A DNA stretch of 64,000 bases from Tenacibaculum sp. MAR_2009_124 (GTDB taxonomy: Bacteria; Bacteroidota; Bacteroidia; Flavobacteriales; Flavobacteriaceae): the NCBI RefSeq assembly GCF_900105455.1, contig NZ_FNSF01000001.1, positions 1,507,001 to 1,571,000 of the forward strand. The letters run 5' to 3'. The notes below the pieces were generated by a model, which saw nothing but the letters and a program-made list of their open reading frames with translations, made no database searches and had not been told where the DNA came from. Each line of letters opens with the position of its first letter. The stretch's first letter is position 1. Positions 16,710 to 25,945 of this stretch are shown one piece after another. The translations under genes and the position numbers were made by a program.

Positions 16710-17339
16710 ATGAATATTAAAATGATTCGAACTCGACTCTTCTGTTTGGCTATTTCAATTCTTACAATTTCTTGTAGAGCACAACAATCAAAAACAATTG
16801 GTGGAGCCTGTCAAGGGTGTGAAGCTATTCACGAATACGAAAATAAAAAATTATCACCAGTAGATACTTTACCTGGCTTTTATAACAATACCCCTAGATT
16901 AAAAATATCAGGAACTGTTTTTAAAAAAGATGGAGAAACTTTCGCAGAAAATGTTATTCTTTACATTTATCACACCAACAGGCATGGAATTTATGAAAAG
17001 AAAGAAAAGGAAAGTGGTTGGGGTAAAATACATGGTTACAACAGAGGTTGGATTAAGACAGGTAAGAATGGGAATTATACTTTTTATACCTTTAAACCCG
17101 CTGCGTATCCCAATAGATCCGAACCCGAACATATTCATTTAATTGTAAAAGAGCCCCATATAAACGAATATTACCTCGACAGTTATTTCTTTTTAGATGA
17201 CCCATTACTAACGCCAAATAAAAAAGAAAAACTTACTAATAGAGGTGGATCGGGTATTACAAAACCAACAATTAACAATGGTATTTTATCTATTAAACGA
17301 GATATTATCTTAGGAAGGAATATTCCGAATTATAAATAA
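16710..17339 (+). CDS. Intradiol ring-cleavage dioxygenase-like lipoprotein
   Basis: A 209-residue protein with a lipoprotein-type signal (LTISCRAQQ; Cys near residue 22). The core is an intradiol-dioxygenase beta-sandwich: LKISGTVFKKDG, ENVILYIYHTN, RGWIKTGKNGNYTFYTFKPA, AYPNRSEPEHIHLIVKEP. A His-x-His pair and nearby Tyr residues fit the Tyr2His2 ferric-iron site of protocatechuate-type enzymes. Surface lipoprotein members in Bacteroidota have no proven aromatic substrate. The preceding membrane LytTR regulator and the following oxidoreductase are on the same strand but 80-100 bases apart, so an operon is possible but not clear. Confidence 0.78.
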   Translation: MNIKMIRTRLFCLAISILTISCRAQQSKTIGGACQGCEAIHEYENKKLSPVDTLPGFYNNTPRLKISGTVFKKDGETFAENVILYIYHTNRHGIYEKKEKESGWGKIHGYNRGWIKTGKNGNYTFYTFKPAAYPNRSEPEHIHLIVKEPHINEYYLDSYFFLDDPLLTPNKKEKLTNRGGSGITKPTINNGILSIKRDIILGRNIPNYK

Positions 17340-17422
17340 CTTGAGAGTTTAAGAAATCATCGTTTTAGTAGAATTATAGTATCTTTCGAGAAAAATTAAA
17401 TACCTCTATCTACTATTACAAA

Positions 17423-18394
17423 ATGAATAAAAAAATTAATTGGGGAATTTTAGGCCTAGGAAAAATTGCCAATAAGTTCGCAAATGACCTTTTATTATCT
17501 AATAATGCGAACTTACATGCTGTTGCTTCAAGAAGTTTTGAGAAAGCCAAAGAGTTTGCTAAAACTTATAATGCAAATAAAAGTTACGATAATTATACTG
17601 AATTAGTGGAAGATCCAGAAATTGATATTGTATATATTGCAACACCTCATCCATTTCACTTTGATAACACTATGCTTTGTTTGCTAAATAATAAAGCTGT
17701 CTTATGTGAAAAACCAATGGGGATGGATTCCAGTCAGGTTACATTAATGATTAAAGAAGCGCAATCCAGAAACTTGTTTTTAATGGAAGGATTATGGACT
17801 CGATTTATCCCGGCAACTGAAAAGTTACTTGAAATTATTAATAGTGGAAAAATTGGTGATATAGAATTTGTAAGAGCCGATTTTGGGTTTAAAGGTGACC
17901 TTAATTTAAAAAGTAGGCTTTATGACAAAAAATTAGGTGGAGGTTCTCTACTCGATATTGGCATCTACCCTATTTATTTAAGTTTGCTTTTGCTTGGAAT
18001 ACCCGATCAAATTAAAGCTATTGCTTCAATGACAGAAACCGAGGTTGATAGTTCTTGTTCAATTCTATTTAATTATAGTGAAGGAGTAATAGCAAATTTA
18101 GACTCAACTATTGAATCTGACACGGCGACCGAAGCTTTTATATATGGTAGTAAAGGGGCAATAAGGATACACCAGCGTTTTCATCATGCTAATAAACTCA
18201 CCATTTCTATTAATGGAAATCAAGAAGTTTTAGATATTCCTTATCATGGAAATGGTTATTTATATGAAATAGAGGAAGCTAATAATTGTTTGTTATCGGG
18301 TAACACAGAAAGTAGTAAGCACTCGCTAAAAAATAGCCTCGACTTAATATCTGTGATTGATAAAGTAAAAGACCAAATAGGATTATCATATTAA
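17423..18394 (+). CDS. Gfo/Idh/MocA family oxidoreductase
   Basis: A 323-residue NAD(P)-dependent oxidoreductase. The Rossmann fold starts GILGLGKIANKFANDL; the family lysine motif is VLCEKPMGMD (about residue 96); the active-site region reads LGGGSLLDIGIYPIYLSLLL (Asp and His/Tyr positions near 175). Members oxidise or reduce sugars, inositols or trans-dihydrodiols; the closest wording is that of the dimeric dihydrodiol dehydrogenase-like group. The substrate is not known. It follows the dioxygenase-like gene by 83 bases and is closed by a strong terminator. Confidence 0.88.
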   Translation: MNKKINWGILGLGKIANKFANDLLLSNNANLHAVASRSFEKAKEFAKTYNANKSYDNYTELVEDPEIDIVYIATPHPFHFDNTMLCLLNNKAVLCEKPMGMDSSQVTLMIKEAQSRNLFLMEGLWTRFIPATEKLLEIINSGKIGDIEFVRADFGFKGDLNLKSRLYDKKLGGGSLLDIGIYPIYLSLLLLGIPDQIKAIASMTETEVDSSCSILFNYSEGVIANLDSTIESDTATEAFIYGSKGAIRIHQRFHHANKLTISINGNQEVLDIPYHGNGYLYEIEEANNCLLSGNTESSKHSLKNSLDLISVIDKVKDQIGLSY

Positions 18395-18399
18395 CAAAG

Positions 18400-18428
18400 A
18401 AGACTAACTCATTATTTGAGTTAGTCTT
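18400..18428 (+). terminator. Intrinsic terminator after the oxidoreductase gene
   Basis: AAGACTAACTCA and TGAGTTAGTCTT make a perfect 12-base stem with a 5-base loop, starting 6 bases after the stop codon, followed by ATTGTTTAAA. Confidence 0.85.
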
Positions 18429-18562
18429 ATTGTTTAAAGTCATTTAGTTTTAACTATAAACTATTACGAGAAAAGAAAATTCTTTATACTAATGGCTTAC
18501 CTTTTAACCTAGACTCTATTCTCTTCTTTTTGCTTGTTATCCTCTTCATAATATCCATCAAA

Positions 18563-18706
18563 TTAGAGTCTTTTGTTTTTTTTGTAAATTTCATTAAGCG
18601 CCAATATCAGTCTTTTTGCTTCCCTTGAAGCAACAACTCTGTCGCTAGTAGACATGTTTTTCATTTTTGCTTGTTCAAAAGCTAGGGCTTCGTTAAGTAT
18701 ATCCAT
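18563..18706 (-). CDS. Small helical protein, 47 aa
   Basis: A 47-codon frame, MDILNEALAFEQAKMKNMST, then a SDRVVASREAKRLILALNEI helix and a basic end KKNKRL. The sequence is strongly helical and has none of the low-complexity look of chance frames here. It is the only candidate gene between the terminator at 18428 and the Lacal_2735 gene. Unrecognised. Confidence 0.5.
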   Translation of the reverse strand: MDILNEALAFEQAKMKNMSTSDRVVASREAKRLILALNEIYKKNKRL

Positions 18707-18963
18707 AACTATTATTGTTTAACGTTGTGTAAATATAATTAAACGTTATATTTCTTCATAATATTGCAAATCACATTTATCTATCATATTATAATTAGTA
18801 TTTATAGAAAATTGGTCGGAAAATCACAACAAAACTTTCATTTCTCCTTTAAAAAGTGAAAATTATTCAATAGAATGAAAAAATATTGAAATTAAAAATG
18901 TCAAACACATAAAATGTTATTATGAACAATGCTTATTTTTGTAAAAAAATTAAAAAGTAAATT

Positions 18964-19128
18964 ATGTTTTCATTTTTCAAAAAAAAATCGAAGAAAGAGC
19001 AATTACAAGCGAAATACGAAAAACTGCTTGGAGAGGCTCATAAATTATCCACAGTTAATAGAAAATTAAGCGATGAAAAAGTATATGAAGCGGATCAAAT
19101 TCTTAAAGAAATAGAATCTTTGCCTTAA
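18964..19128 (+). CDS. Lacal_2735 family small protein
   Basis: A 54-residue protein starting MFSFFKKKSKKEQLQAKYEK and ending ADQILKEIESLP, with the LLGEAHKLSTVNRKLSDEKV middle. This matches the Lacal_2735 family, a short helical protein found almost only in Flavobacteriia (established family knowledge; function unknown). Lysine-rich N-terminus, then two predicted helices. It supports the taxonomic placement. The start is the only ATG in frame. Confidence 0.8.
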   Translation: MFSFFKKKSKKEQLQAKYEKLLGEAHKLSTVNRKLSDEKVYEADQILKEIESLP

Positions 19129-19247
19129 AAAACTCTTTGTATTTTCACGGTTCAGCCAACAACTAAATTAGGAAAAACTCTACTAGTTATTATAAACACT
19201 AAATTGATTTTTAAAAAAATAGGCAACCTTGATTAAAAATTAATCTC

Positions 19248-19625
19248 TTATGTTTTTACAGTAGTTTTATTCAGACCTATGATTTGGTTAATTCCCATAT
19301 ATAAAACAATTAAGGCTATGATAACAATACTTGTAATTCCAATTTTTGTAATTGCAAATGGGTTAAGTATAATTAATACTATACTCGCTAAAACCCAAAC
19401 AAAATCCTGAATTATGATCCATACTACAGCCAATCTTCTTTGCTTTTTTATTTCATACCAAATGGTTAACGCAAAGTAAATTAATACGATTCCTATGATC
19501 CAGAAAGCTGTATGATCAATAAAACCAAATATTTTTGAAATTCGGTGACTTAATAAAATCAATATTAGACCAGACATAGAGGAGAATAATGCATTTATTT
19601 TTAATGCTTTTTGTAAATCATTCAT
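19248..19625 (-). CDS. Four-helix membrane protein paired with a Crp-type gene
   Basis: A 125-residue protein (start chosen at the internal Met, MNDLQKALKINALFSSMSG; the frame extends 18 codons upstream without better support). Four membrane segments: about residues 10-28, 38-55, 63-84 and 92-115. The wording, including LYMGINQIIGL at the end, fits small membrane proteins that lie beside Crp-like regulators in Bacteroidota. Its neighbour upstream, on the same strand, is a Crp/Fnr gene disabled by a frameshift. Function unknown. Confidence 0.7.
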   Translation of the reverse strand: MNDLQKALKINALFSSMSGLILILLSHRISKIFGFIDHTAFWIIGIVLIYFALTIWYEIKKQRRLAVVWIIIQDFVWVLASIVLIILNPFAITKIGITSIVIIALIVLYMGINQIIGLNKTTVKT

Positions 19626-19686
19626 TTGATAAAGTTTTATTTCAAATTTCAGTAAATGAATTTTAATCTCTCTTGACAAATGGTAA

Positions 19687-20251
19687 TTAATTCATTTTTC
19701 TTAATCTACTTAATGACTCTGGAGTTATCCCTAACATTGAAGCTATATATTGCAACGGAACATTTTTAAAAAGATTCGGTTTTTCCTTAAGTAAACTATG
19801 AAACCTCTGTTTGGCCGTAGTATGCAATTGAGAAAACATTTTCTTTTCTAAAATAGCATAAGAATTCGCTAATAAAATATTATCAAATTCCAACCATTTA
19901 GGTTCAGTTTTACCAAGTTTAAAATGATCTTCTCGACAAATTACATAAAGTTTGCAGTCCGTTATTGCCTGTATATTCCAATTGTTACTTGTTTTAAAAA
20001 TAAAGCTTGAGAGAGACGTTATAAAACTACCATCATTACCAATCCATAATGTTACTTCTTTCCCATCTACGATATTATATATATCGCATGTAACCAGATT
20101 CTATAAATCCCATCTTCCTACAAACTTTTCCAGCTTCAACAAAGAAATTTCCTTTTGTAATTTCAATCGGTTCAAAAACTGAAAGAATGTTATCTATTGT
20201 ATCTCTTTTTATAGAAACTTGATTTAAAATACAGTTTTCTAATTTTTTCAT
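19687..20251 (-). pseudogene. Frameshifted Crp/Fnr family regulator
   Basis: From ATG 20251 the frame encodes MKKLENCILNQVSIKRDTID up to IESGYMRYI and then meets TAA inside an AT repeat (20075-20086). The protein continues in another frame as YNIVDGKEVTLWIGNDGSF, with an intact cyclic-nucleotide-binding-like core and a C-terminal helix-turn-helix, VPLQYIASMLGITPESLSRL. Adding one AT unit restores Arg-Tyr-Ile-Tyr-Asn-Ile and an uninterrupted 188-codon gene. So a dinucleotide contraction disabled the gene, or it is a reversible slippage switch or a base-calling error. It lies 61 bases upstream of the membrane protein gene. Confidence 0.8.
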
Positions 20252-20535
20252 TTTTTATTTCTTTAACGCCATAACCAAGAAACGTGAATTTATATTATGT
20301 ATTCTTCATAAATATACCCAAACTTTTGAAACCTTAGAGATTTTTAAAAGTCTTTGTATATGTAACATTTATCTATCCATGTTTTTATTTAACCCAAATT
20401 AATGCATTTCAAAATTCGGATATCTCGTAGTTTTTAAAAATTAAAGTATCCACCTAATTTCGATCAATATTTATGTATGCACTTAAACCTTAACCCAGTA
20501 TAATAGTCTTATATTTATATAACATAACAATTAAC

Positions 20536-21525
20536 ATGAAAAAAATACTCCTCCCCTTAACTCTATTATTATTAATTGCTTGTAGTAATAATAATTCTCC
20601 CTCTCTTGATATACCTAATAATGGTAATCCAATTGTTAAAAGTAACGCCACTTATAACGTAATATTTGAAGAAAACATTAAATATGCAGAAGGTTTAAGT
20701 CATAACAATGTCAATAGTTCAGATGCTTCCATTATGCCTTTGTATTTAGACATTTATACTCCAAACAATACGATTGAAAATAGACCTCTGTTTATGTTTA
20801 TCCATGGTGGTGGATTTTCAGGTGGCTCAAAGCAAAGTGAACAAATCATAAACATGGGTAATTATTACGCTTCGAGAGGTTGGGTATTTGTTTCTATTGA
20901 CTATAGATTAAAAAATGACAAAGGAACTGTTCCTCAAGAATGGGTCGATTATTCATCTTTAACTCCCTCAGGAGATCCTACTCAATTTTTAGCGATGTAT
21001 CCTGCCCATAGAGACGCCAAAGCTGCTTTACGTTGGATAATGGCGAATAAAGAGGTTTACAAAGTTAATCCAAACCATGTTACCGTTGGTGGTGGATCAG
21101 CAGGAGCCGTTACAGCAATTACACTCGGAGTCTCTAACTTAGAAGACTATACCAATGAAATTTCTATTATACAAGACCCAACACTTGATAGCACACATTT
21201 AGATCAAACCTATGAAATACATACTATTATTGATTTTTGGGGCTCAAAAGTTGCTGTTGATGTTTTAGATATAATATATAATCATCAACGATTTACTACT
21301 AATAATCCTCCTTTATTAATAGCACATGGCACGGAAGACACCACAGTTTTATTCAGTAACGCTATAGATTTAAAAACTATTTACGATGAGCATCAAATTC
21401 CTTTAGCATACTATCCATTAGAAGGAAAAGGTCATGGTCCATGGGGAGCTACTGTCAATGGCAAACGATTGGAAGAATTAGCCTTTGATTTTATCGTAGA
21501 ACAGCAAGATTTAATGGTTGAATAG
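20536..21525 (+). CDS. Alpha/beta hydrolase lipoprotein (carboxylesterase-like)
   Basis: A 329-residue lipoprotein (lipobox LLIACSNNN, Cys near residue 16). The fold is an esterase/lipase of the HSL/BD-FAE type: oxyanion motif MFIHGGGFSGGSK (about residue 97), nucleophile GGGSAGAVTA (Ser near 193), acid region HGTEDTTVLF, and the catalytic His in GKGHGPWG (about 304). It probably cleaves esters on polysaccharides or lipids at the cell surface. Standing alone between a decayed regulator and a decayed ester-cyclase gene, it offers no pathway context. Confidence 0.87.
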   Translation: MKKILLPLTLLLLIACSNNNSPSLDIPNNGNPIVKSNATYNVIFEENIKYAEGLSHNNVNSSDASIMPLYLDIYTPNNTIENRPLFMFIHGGGFSGGSKQSEQIINMGNYYASRGWVFVSIDYRLKNDKGTVPQEWVDYSSLTPSGDPTQFLAMYPAHRDAKAALRWIMANKEVYKVNPNHVTVGGGSAGAVTAITLGVSNLEDYTNEISIIQDPTLDSTHLDQTYEIHTIIDFWGSKVAVDVLDIIYNHQRFTTNNPPLLIAHGTEDTTVLFSNAIDLKTIYDEHQIPLAYYPLEGKGHGPWGATVNGKRLEELAFDFIVEQQDLMVE

Positions 21526-21654
21526 TTATCAAATTTCCAATAAAGGTATTTTGTTACCAAAGTTTTGTAACCAAAAAAAATCATGTATTTTTAGTTATCC
21601 TCCCCAATGGTAAACCGAAACCATATTCATTACAAAACACTAACCGTAAACATC

Positions 21655-22221
21655 ATGATCATTAAAAAACAAATTCAACAGAAAAAATTAAACCTTTATT
21701 TTTTATCAACTCTTATTTTAGTCTCTTTCTTATTTTCTTGTAAAACAGAAACTGTAGACATAGCTTTAGAAAAGAAAAAAGCCATTGAAGAGTACATCGC
21801 CAAGGAAGAAAAAAACAGGCAACAAAAATTAGATGTTATTGAGAAGTTTTATGGAGTATTTTCAACTGGAGACTTTTCCATTTTACCTGAAATTTTAGCT
21901 TCCAATTATACTCAATTCCCAGCGGACCCAGGGTAAACACCAGATATAAAAGGTTTTATTAAACATGCCGAAGATTTCGCTAGTATGTTTTCAGATTTAA
22001 AAGGAGCTCCTTCACATATTTTAGTTGACAAAGACCTTGTTTTTGTTAGAAGTAAAATAGAAGTCACCCACTCTGGTAAAGCTTTCGACATACCAGCGAC
22101 GAACAAACGACTAAAATTAACTGCATTTGACTTACATCATTTTAATAAAGAAGGTAAAATTGATAAGACTTGGCATTTAGAAGATTTTTATGGTGCCTAT
22201 GCTCAGATAAAAGCAGAATAA
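21655..22221 (+). pseudogene. SnoaL-like / ester cyclase lipoprotein gene with in-frame TAA
   Basis: The start is taken at ATG 21655, giving a lipoprotein signal (LVSFLFSCKTE). The frame continues as a SnoaL-like (NTF2-fold) protein through VIEKFYGVFSTGDFSILPEI and LASNYTQFPADPG, then TAA (21934-21936), then in the same frame TPDIKGFIKHAEDFASMFSD and LTAFDLHHFNKEGKIDKTWH to a normal stop at 22221. The family usually has Gln or a similar residue at that place, so CAA to TAA is likely. The two halves are otherwise intact, so the lesion is recent, or it is a base error. Confidence 0.8.
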
Positions 22222-22227
22222 AATTAA

Positions 22228-22271
22228 AAACGATTATAATTGAGAATAGTATTATTCAATTATAATCGTTT
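22228..22271. terminator. Bidirectional terminator between convergent genes
   Basis: AAACGATTATAATTGA (22228-22243) and its complement (22256-22271) make a 16-base perfect stem with a 12-base loop. It separates the ester-cyclase relic (plus) from the 184-aa gene (minus), and both sides end in A/T runs. Confidence 0.85.
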
Positions 22272-22280
22272 CTTTAAGGT

Positions 22281-22835
22281 TTACCCTATTTTGTAATATG
22301 TATTTCCTTTATTATCAGTTAAAACATTATTTTCTATTTTAAAATATAACAGATCACTACCGATTGTAAACTTAAACCCGTCTTTTGAAAATTTCGGATA
22401 ATAGCGAACTGATTCTTCATTATTTTTTTTAATATCCCAGTATATTCCTCCATTTACCAATTTAATATTGAATAGCGTATTGTTCGATTCCGATTTCCAT
22501 TCACCAGCAAACTGGTGTTTTCTACTATTTAACTCAGGAATAAATTTTAAGTTATTAAACATTAAGTTATCAGAACTCTTATCATATTCAATTTGGGCCT
22601 TTACCTCATTTATCAATACATACGGTTCTTTTAAATTCATTATTTTAAATTTATCCTTATAGTAGGTCAACCAATAATCTCTTCCATCATCTTCAATAGT
22701 GAGTACAATCATTTCCCGCTCTTCATCAACCCAAGTACCTTCATGCAAAGTTTGGCTAAAACTTGAGATACTAAAACCTAAAATAAGTGTAATTAGCATT
22801 ATACTTTTTCTCATAATCTTTGTTTTTTTATTCAT
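22281..22835 (-). CDS. Secreted hypothetical protein, 184 aa
   Basis: A 184-residue protein with a signal peptide ending SSFSQ; the second Met (residue 8, MRKSIMLITLILGF) may be the true start. The mature part is beta-rich with alternating aromatic residues: GTWVDEEREMIVLTIEDDG, YWLTYYKDKF, FAGEWKSESNNTLFNIKLVN, GGIYWDIKKNN. This suggests a small lipocalin-like or beta-sandwich fold. Two similar halves (GTW..., GEW...) are possible but weak. No family recognised. Confidence 0.7.
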   Translation of the reverse strand: MNKKTKIMRKSIMLITLILGFSISSFSQTLHEGTWVDEEREMIVLTIEDDGRDYWLTYYKDKFKIMNLKEPYVLINEVKAQIEYDKSSDNLMFNNLKFIPELNSRKHQFAGEWKSESNNTLFNIKLVNGGIYWDIKKNNEESVRYYPKFSKDGFKFTIGSDLLYFKIENNVLTDNKGNTYYKIG

Positions 22836-22951
22836 TTTTAGATTAATAACTATCTTATAAACTTACAACACTAAAAAACATAAAACAATAAAAATCAATA
22901 ATTTAATATCATTCCAAACATTATTTAGTTATTCTATCTTTCAACACTAAA

Positions 22952-22964
22952 GCAACATAGTTGC
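22952..22964. promoter_or_regulatory. Palindromic operator GCAAC-ATA-GTTGC
   Basis: A perfect 5+3+5 inverted repeat, overlapping the likely -33 element of the COG0523 GTPase gene, 62 bases before the ATG. Its position suits a repressor site. COG0523 zinc GTPases are often under the zinc regulator Zur (a Fur-family protein), so Zur is the first candidate; that is inference. Confidence 0.5.
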
Positions 22965-22991
22965 ATTATTTGTTTTTAAGCTATATTTTTG
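22961..22991 (+). promoter_or_regulatory. Promoter of the COG0523 GTPase gene
   Basis: TTG (22961-22963) and TATTTTTG (22984-22991), spaced 20 bases, fit the Bacteroidota -33/-7 consensus (TTG, 17-23, TAnnTTTG). The -33 TTG lies inside the palindrome GCAACATAGTTGC. Confidence 0.6.
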
Positions 22992-23026
22992 CTCTTATAT
23001 AAATTCTTAACACATATTTCTTCATA

Positions 23027-24256
23027 ATGACTAGCTTTTTCAATTCAGAATTATATCAGAACAACTCAAAATTACCTGTAACTGTTTTAAGCGGCTTTCT
23101 TGGAGCCGGAAAAACAACGTTATTAAATCATGTATTACATAATAAAGACGGTTTAAAAGTTGCTGTTATTGTTAATGACATGAGTGAAGTAAACGTAGAT
23201 GCTAATCTTGTTAAAAGCGAGAATGTTCTGTCAAGAACTGAGGAAAAACTAGTAGAAATGAGTAATGGTTGTATCTGTTGCACTTTAAGGGAAGATTTGA
23301 TGATAGAGGTTGAACGTTTAGCAAATGAAAACAGATTCGACTATTTACTTATTGAAAGTACTGGAATTAGCGAACCTATACCCGTAGCGCAAACATTTAG
23401 TTTTGTTGATGAAGAAAATAACATTGACTTATCGAGGTTTAGTTATGTCGATACTATGGTTACTGTCGTTGATGCTTTTAACTTTTTTAAAGATATTGGA
23501 AGTCCAGAAACTCTTATGGACAGAGATTTAACCAATATTGAAAACGATTACCGCACTATTGTTGACTTGTTAGTTGATCAAATTGAATTTGCAAACGTTA
23601 TTCTTTTGAATAAAGCAGACTTAGTAGATACTGATACTTTGGATATTATTCGTGCAACTTTGAAAAAACTGAACCCCTCAGCGAAAATTATTGAATCTAC
23701 CTTCAGTAAAGTTAACCCAAAGGAAATTTTAAACACAGGTTTATTTGATTTTGAAGAAGCCGAACAAAATGCTGGATGGATTGAAGAACTAAATAAAGAG
23801 GAGCATATACCTGAAACGGAAGAATACGGAATTGGTTCCTTTGTGTATAGAAATCAAAAACCATTTGATCCTCGACGTTTTTGGGAGTTTATAAATCAGA
23901 AATTTCCTAATAGTGTTATTAGAAGCAAAGGATTATTTTGGATTGCCTCAAGACCCGATCAGGCGTTAACTTGGGGGCAAGCAGGTGGATCATTAAAGGC
24001 TGATAGCGCAGGTGTATGGTGGAGCAGTATGACATCGGAAGAACGAACACAGTATGCGGCCTTTATCGAAAATAAAGATCAAATAGAATCGGAATGGGAT
24101 ACCACATTTGGGGATCGAAAAAATGAAATTGTTTTTATTGGTCAAGAAATGGAAGAAGACTTGATTAAATTGGAATTGGATAATTGTTTAGCCACCGATG
24201 ACGAAATCGATTCTCAGCAATGGAAAGTAGGATATGATGACAACTGGCCTTTATAA
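23027..24256 (+). CDS. COG0523 GTPase, zinc metallochaperone-like (CobW/ZigA/ZNG1)
   Basis: A 409-residue G3E GTPase. Walker A is [16 protein letters not shown] (about residues 20-35), the metal motif is [13 protein letters not shown] (C-x-C-C, about 84), base recognition is LLNKADLVD (about 193), and the CobW C-terminal domain covers residues 280-400 ([33 protein letters not shown]). The long C-terminus with its acidic end is that of zinc-transfer members rather than cobalamin CobW, and no cobalamin gene is near. It should load zinc into client proteins under zinc shortage. A palindrome on its promoter supports metal-regulated expression. Confidence 0.88.
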   Translation: MTSFFNSELYQNNSKLPVTVLSGFLGAGKTTLLNHVLHNKDGLKVAVIVNDMSEVNVDANLVKSENVLSRTEEKLVEMSNGCICCTLREDLMIEVERLANENRFDYLLIESTGISEPIPVAQTFSFVDEENNIDLSRFSYVDTMVTVVDAFNFFKDIGSPETLMDRDLTNIENDYRTIVDLLVDQIEFANVILLNKADLVDTDTLDIIRATLKKLNPSAKIIESTFSKVNPKEILNTGLFDFEEAEQNAGWIEELNKEEHIPETEEYGIGSFVYRNQKPFDPRRFWEFINQKFPNSVIRSKGLFWIASRPDQALTWGQAGGSLKADSAGVWWSSMTSEERTQYAAFIENKDQIESEWDTTFGDRKNEIVFIGQEMEEDLIKLELDNCLATDDEIDSQQWKVGYDDNWPL

Positions 24257-24299
24257 AAAAGGCCTCCTAATTATTTATTGGTAAGTCAACAGCACCTAT

Positions 24300-25736
24300 T
24301 TAGAACAAATGTGGTATTATAAAAATAAAGAGAATCATTAGAAGCAGTATCGCTAAGCAATTCAGAAGAACACCTGCTTTCATCATATCTTTCACTTTTA
24401 TATAACCACTTGCAAATACAATGGCATTTGGAGGTGTTGCCATGGGTAGCATAAATGCACAACTACTTGCAATAGTTACTGGAATTAGTAAATGAATTAC
24501 TGGAACATTTATCCCAATTGCAATCCCTGCCACTACCGGTGCTAATACAGCTACCAAAGCAACATTACTCATTAATTCTGTCATAAATAACATTAGCGTA
24601 ATTAAAACGAAAGCTGTTATCATAATTCCAAGATTATAGGAAGCAATGGTGGTTGATATTAAATCAACAATACCGCTACTAGACATTCCCTTCGCTAATG
24701 CTAATCCTCCTCCAAATAATATCAATATTCCCCAAGATAGTTTTTCAGTATCCTTCCATTGAACTAAGAATTCACCAGTCTTAATATTATGAGGTATCGC
24801 AAATATAGCTAAAGCCGATGCTACACTAATAATTGTATCTGTTAAGCCTAATGACGGAAAAACTTTATTGATAACTGCTCTAAAAACCCAAAGGGAAACC
24901 GTGATTGCAAAGAGTATTAATACATGTTTTTCTCTTTTCGCTAATTTACCAAGTTTGTCAATTTCTTTATCAATTACGCTCTGAGAAGTATTAAATATCA
25001 ATCCAGTACTTGGATACATAAGTTTAATTAAAACCAAATACACTATCAATATCATAATTATAGAAAAAGGGAGTCCGAATGTCATCCATTTTACAAACGA
25101 AATTTCAATATTATACTCATTTTCTAATAACCCAATAAGTACAGAGTTTGGAGGTGTACCAATAACGGTCGCAACACCTCCTGCATTTGCTGAAAAAGCA
25201 ATTCCTAACATTACAGACAAAGCAAAATTGCGATCTCTTTTTGTAAAACCATCTTCGTCATCTATCAGTAATTGAATTACCGATAAGGCAATAGGTAGCA
25301 TTACAACAGTGCTTGCTGTATTACTAATCCACATACTTAACAATCCAGTAGCAATCATAAAACCTAATACTACTTTATTAGGAGTTGTTCCCGTTAATTT
25401 TATAATATTTAATGCTATCCGTTTGTGAAGATTTACTTTTTCCAACGCAAGAGCCAACACAAACCCACCAAAAAATAGAAATACAATTGGACTTCCATAA
25501 TTGGAACCGACCTCTCCAACAGTCATTATTTTTAACAATGGAAATAATACTAAAGGTAATAAGGCCGTTACCGAAATAGAAACCGCTTCAGTTATCCACC
25601 ATATAATCATCCAAACGGCGACACTAATAACTGCATCGGCATTTTTTGAAATAAGTTGAATAGTTAAATTATTTATTACTAAAAAAATTAATGGTCCTAA
25701 TATGAGACCAGTACTTTTTACTTTCGAATAATTCAT
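24300..25736 (-). CDS. DASS/SLC13 family sodium-coupled anion symporter
   Basis: A 478-residue transporter with about eleven membrane segments. Family signatures: SNTASTVVMLPIALSVIQLL (first SNT motif, about residue 141), GTPPNSVLIG (about 193), LMSNVALVAVLAPVVAGIAI (second motif, about 392) and SCAFMLPMATPPNAIVFASG near 432. These fit Na+/dicarboxylate (or sulfate) carriers of the DASS family. Single minus-strand gene, convergent with the COG0523 gene. The imported anion, for example succinate or citrate, is not decided by the sequence. Confidence 0.9.
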   Translation of the reverse strand: MNYSKVKSTGLILGPLIFLVINNLTIQLISKNADAVISVAVWMIIWWITEAVSISVTALLPLVLFPLLKIMTVGEVGSNYGSPIVFLFFGGFVLALALEKVNLHKRIALNIIKLTGTTPNKVVLGFMIATGLLSMWISNTASTVVMLPIALSVIQLLIDDEDGFTKRDRNFALSVMLGIAFSANAGGVATVIGTPPNSVLIGLLENEYNIEISFVKWMTFGLPFSIIMILIVYLVLIKLMYPSTGLIFNTSQSVIDKEIDKLGKLAKREKHVLILFAITVSLWVFRAVINKVFPSLGLTDTIISVASALAIFAIPHNIKTGEFLVQWKDTEKLSWGILILFGGGLALAKGMSSSGIVDLISTTIASYNLGIMITAFVLITLMLFMTELMSNVALVAVLAPVVAGIAIGINVPVIHLLIPVTIASSCAFMLPMATPPNAIVFASGYIKVKDMMKAGVLLNCLAILLLMILFIFIIPHLF

Positions 25737-25915
25737 AGTATAGTTCTAAAATCTAATTAATTTACGATAAATCAGTATATCTCTTCAACACAAAAATGAG
25801 AAAAGCATTTCAAGTATACTACTATTTAAATAATGAACTCGTTTAAAATTTCCAATTTGCTAAAAAATTAGTTTTGGAAACATTCTACAATAAACAATTC
25901 GAATAAATAATTAAA

Positions 25916-25942
25916 AAAACGAGGTCCAATCGGCCTCGTTTT
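25916..25942 (-). terminator. Intrinsic terminator after the Sua5 gene
   Basis: AAAACGAGG and CCTCGTTTT pair with a 9-base loop immediately after the stop codon at 25946 (minus strand), followed by T-rich sequence. Confidence 0.8.
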
Positions 25943-25945
25943 CAT

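Noticed and set aside
24246..24264. GGCCTTT/AAAGGCC hairpin as terminator of the COG0523 gene
   Set aside because: Short stem overlapping the stop codon and no T-run after it; too weak to list as a feature.
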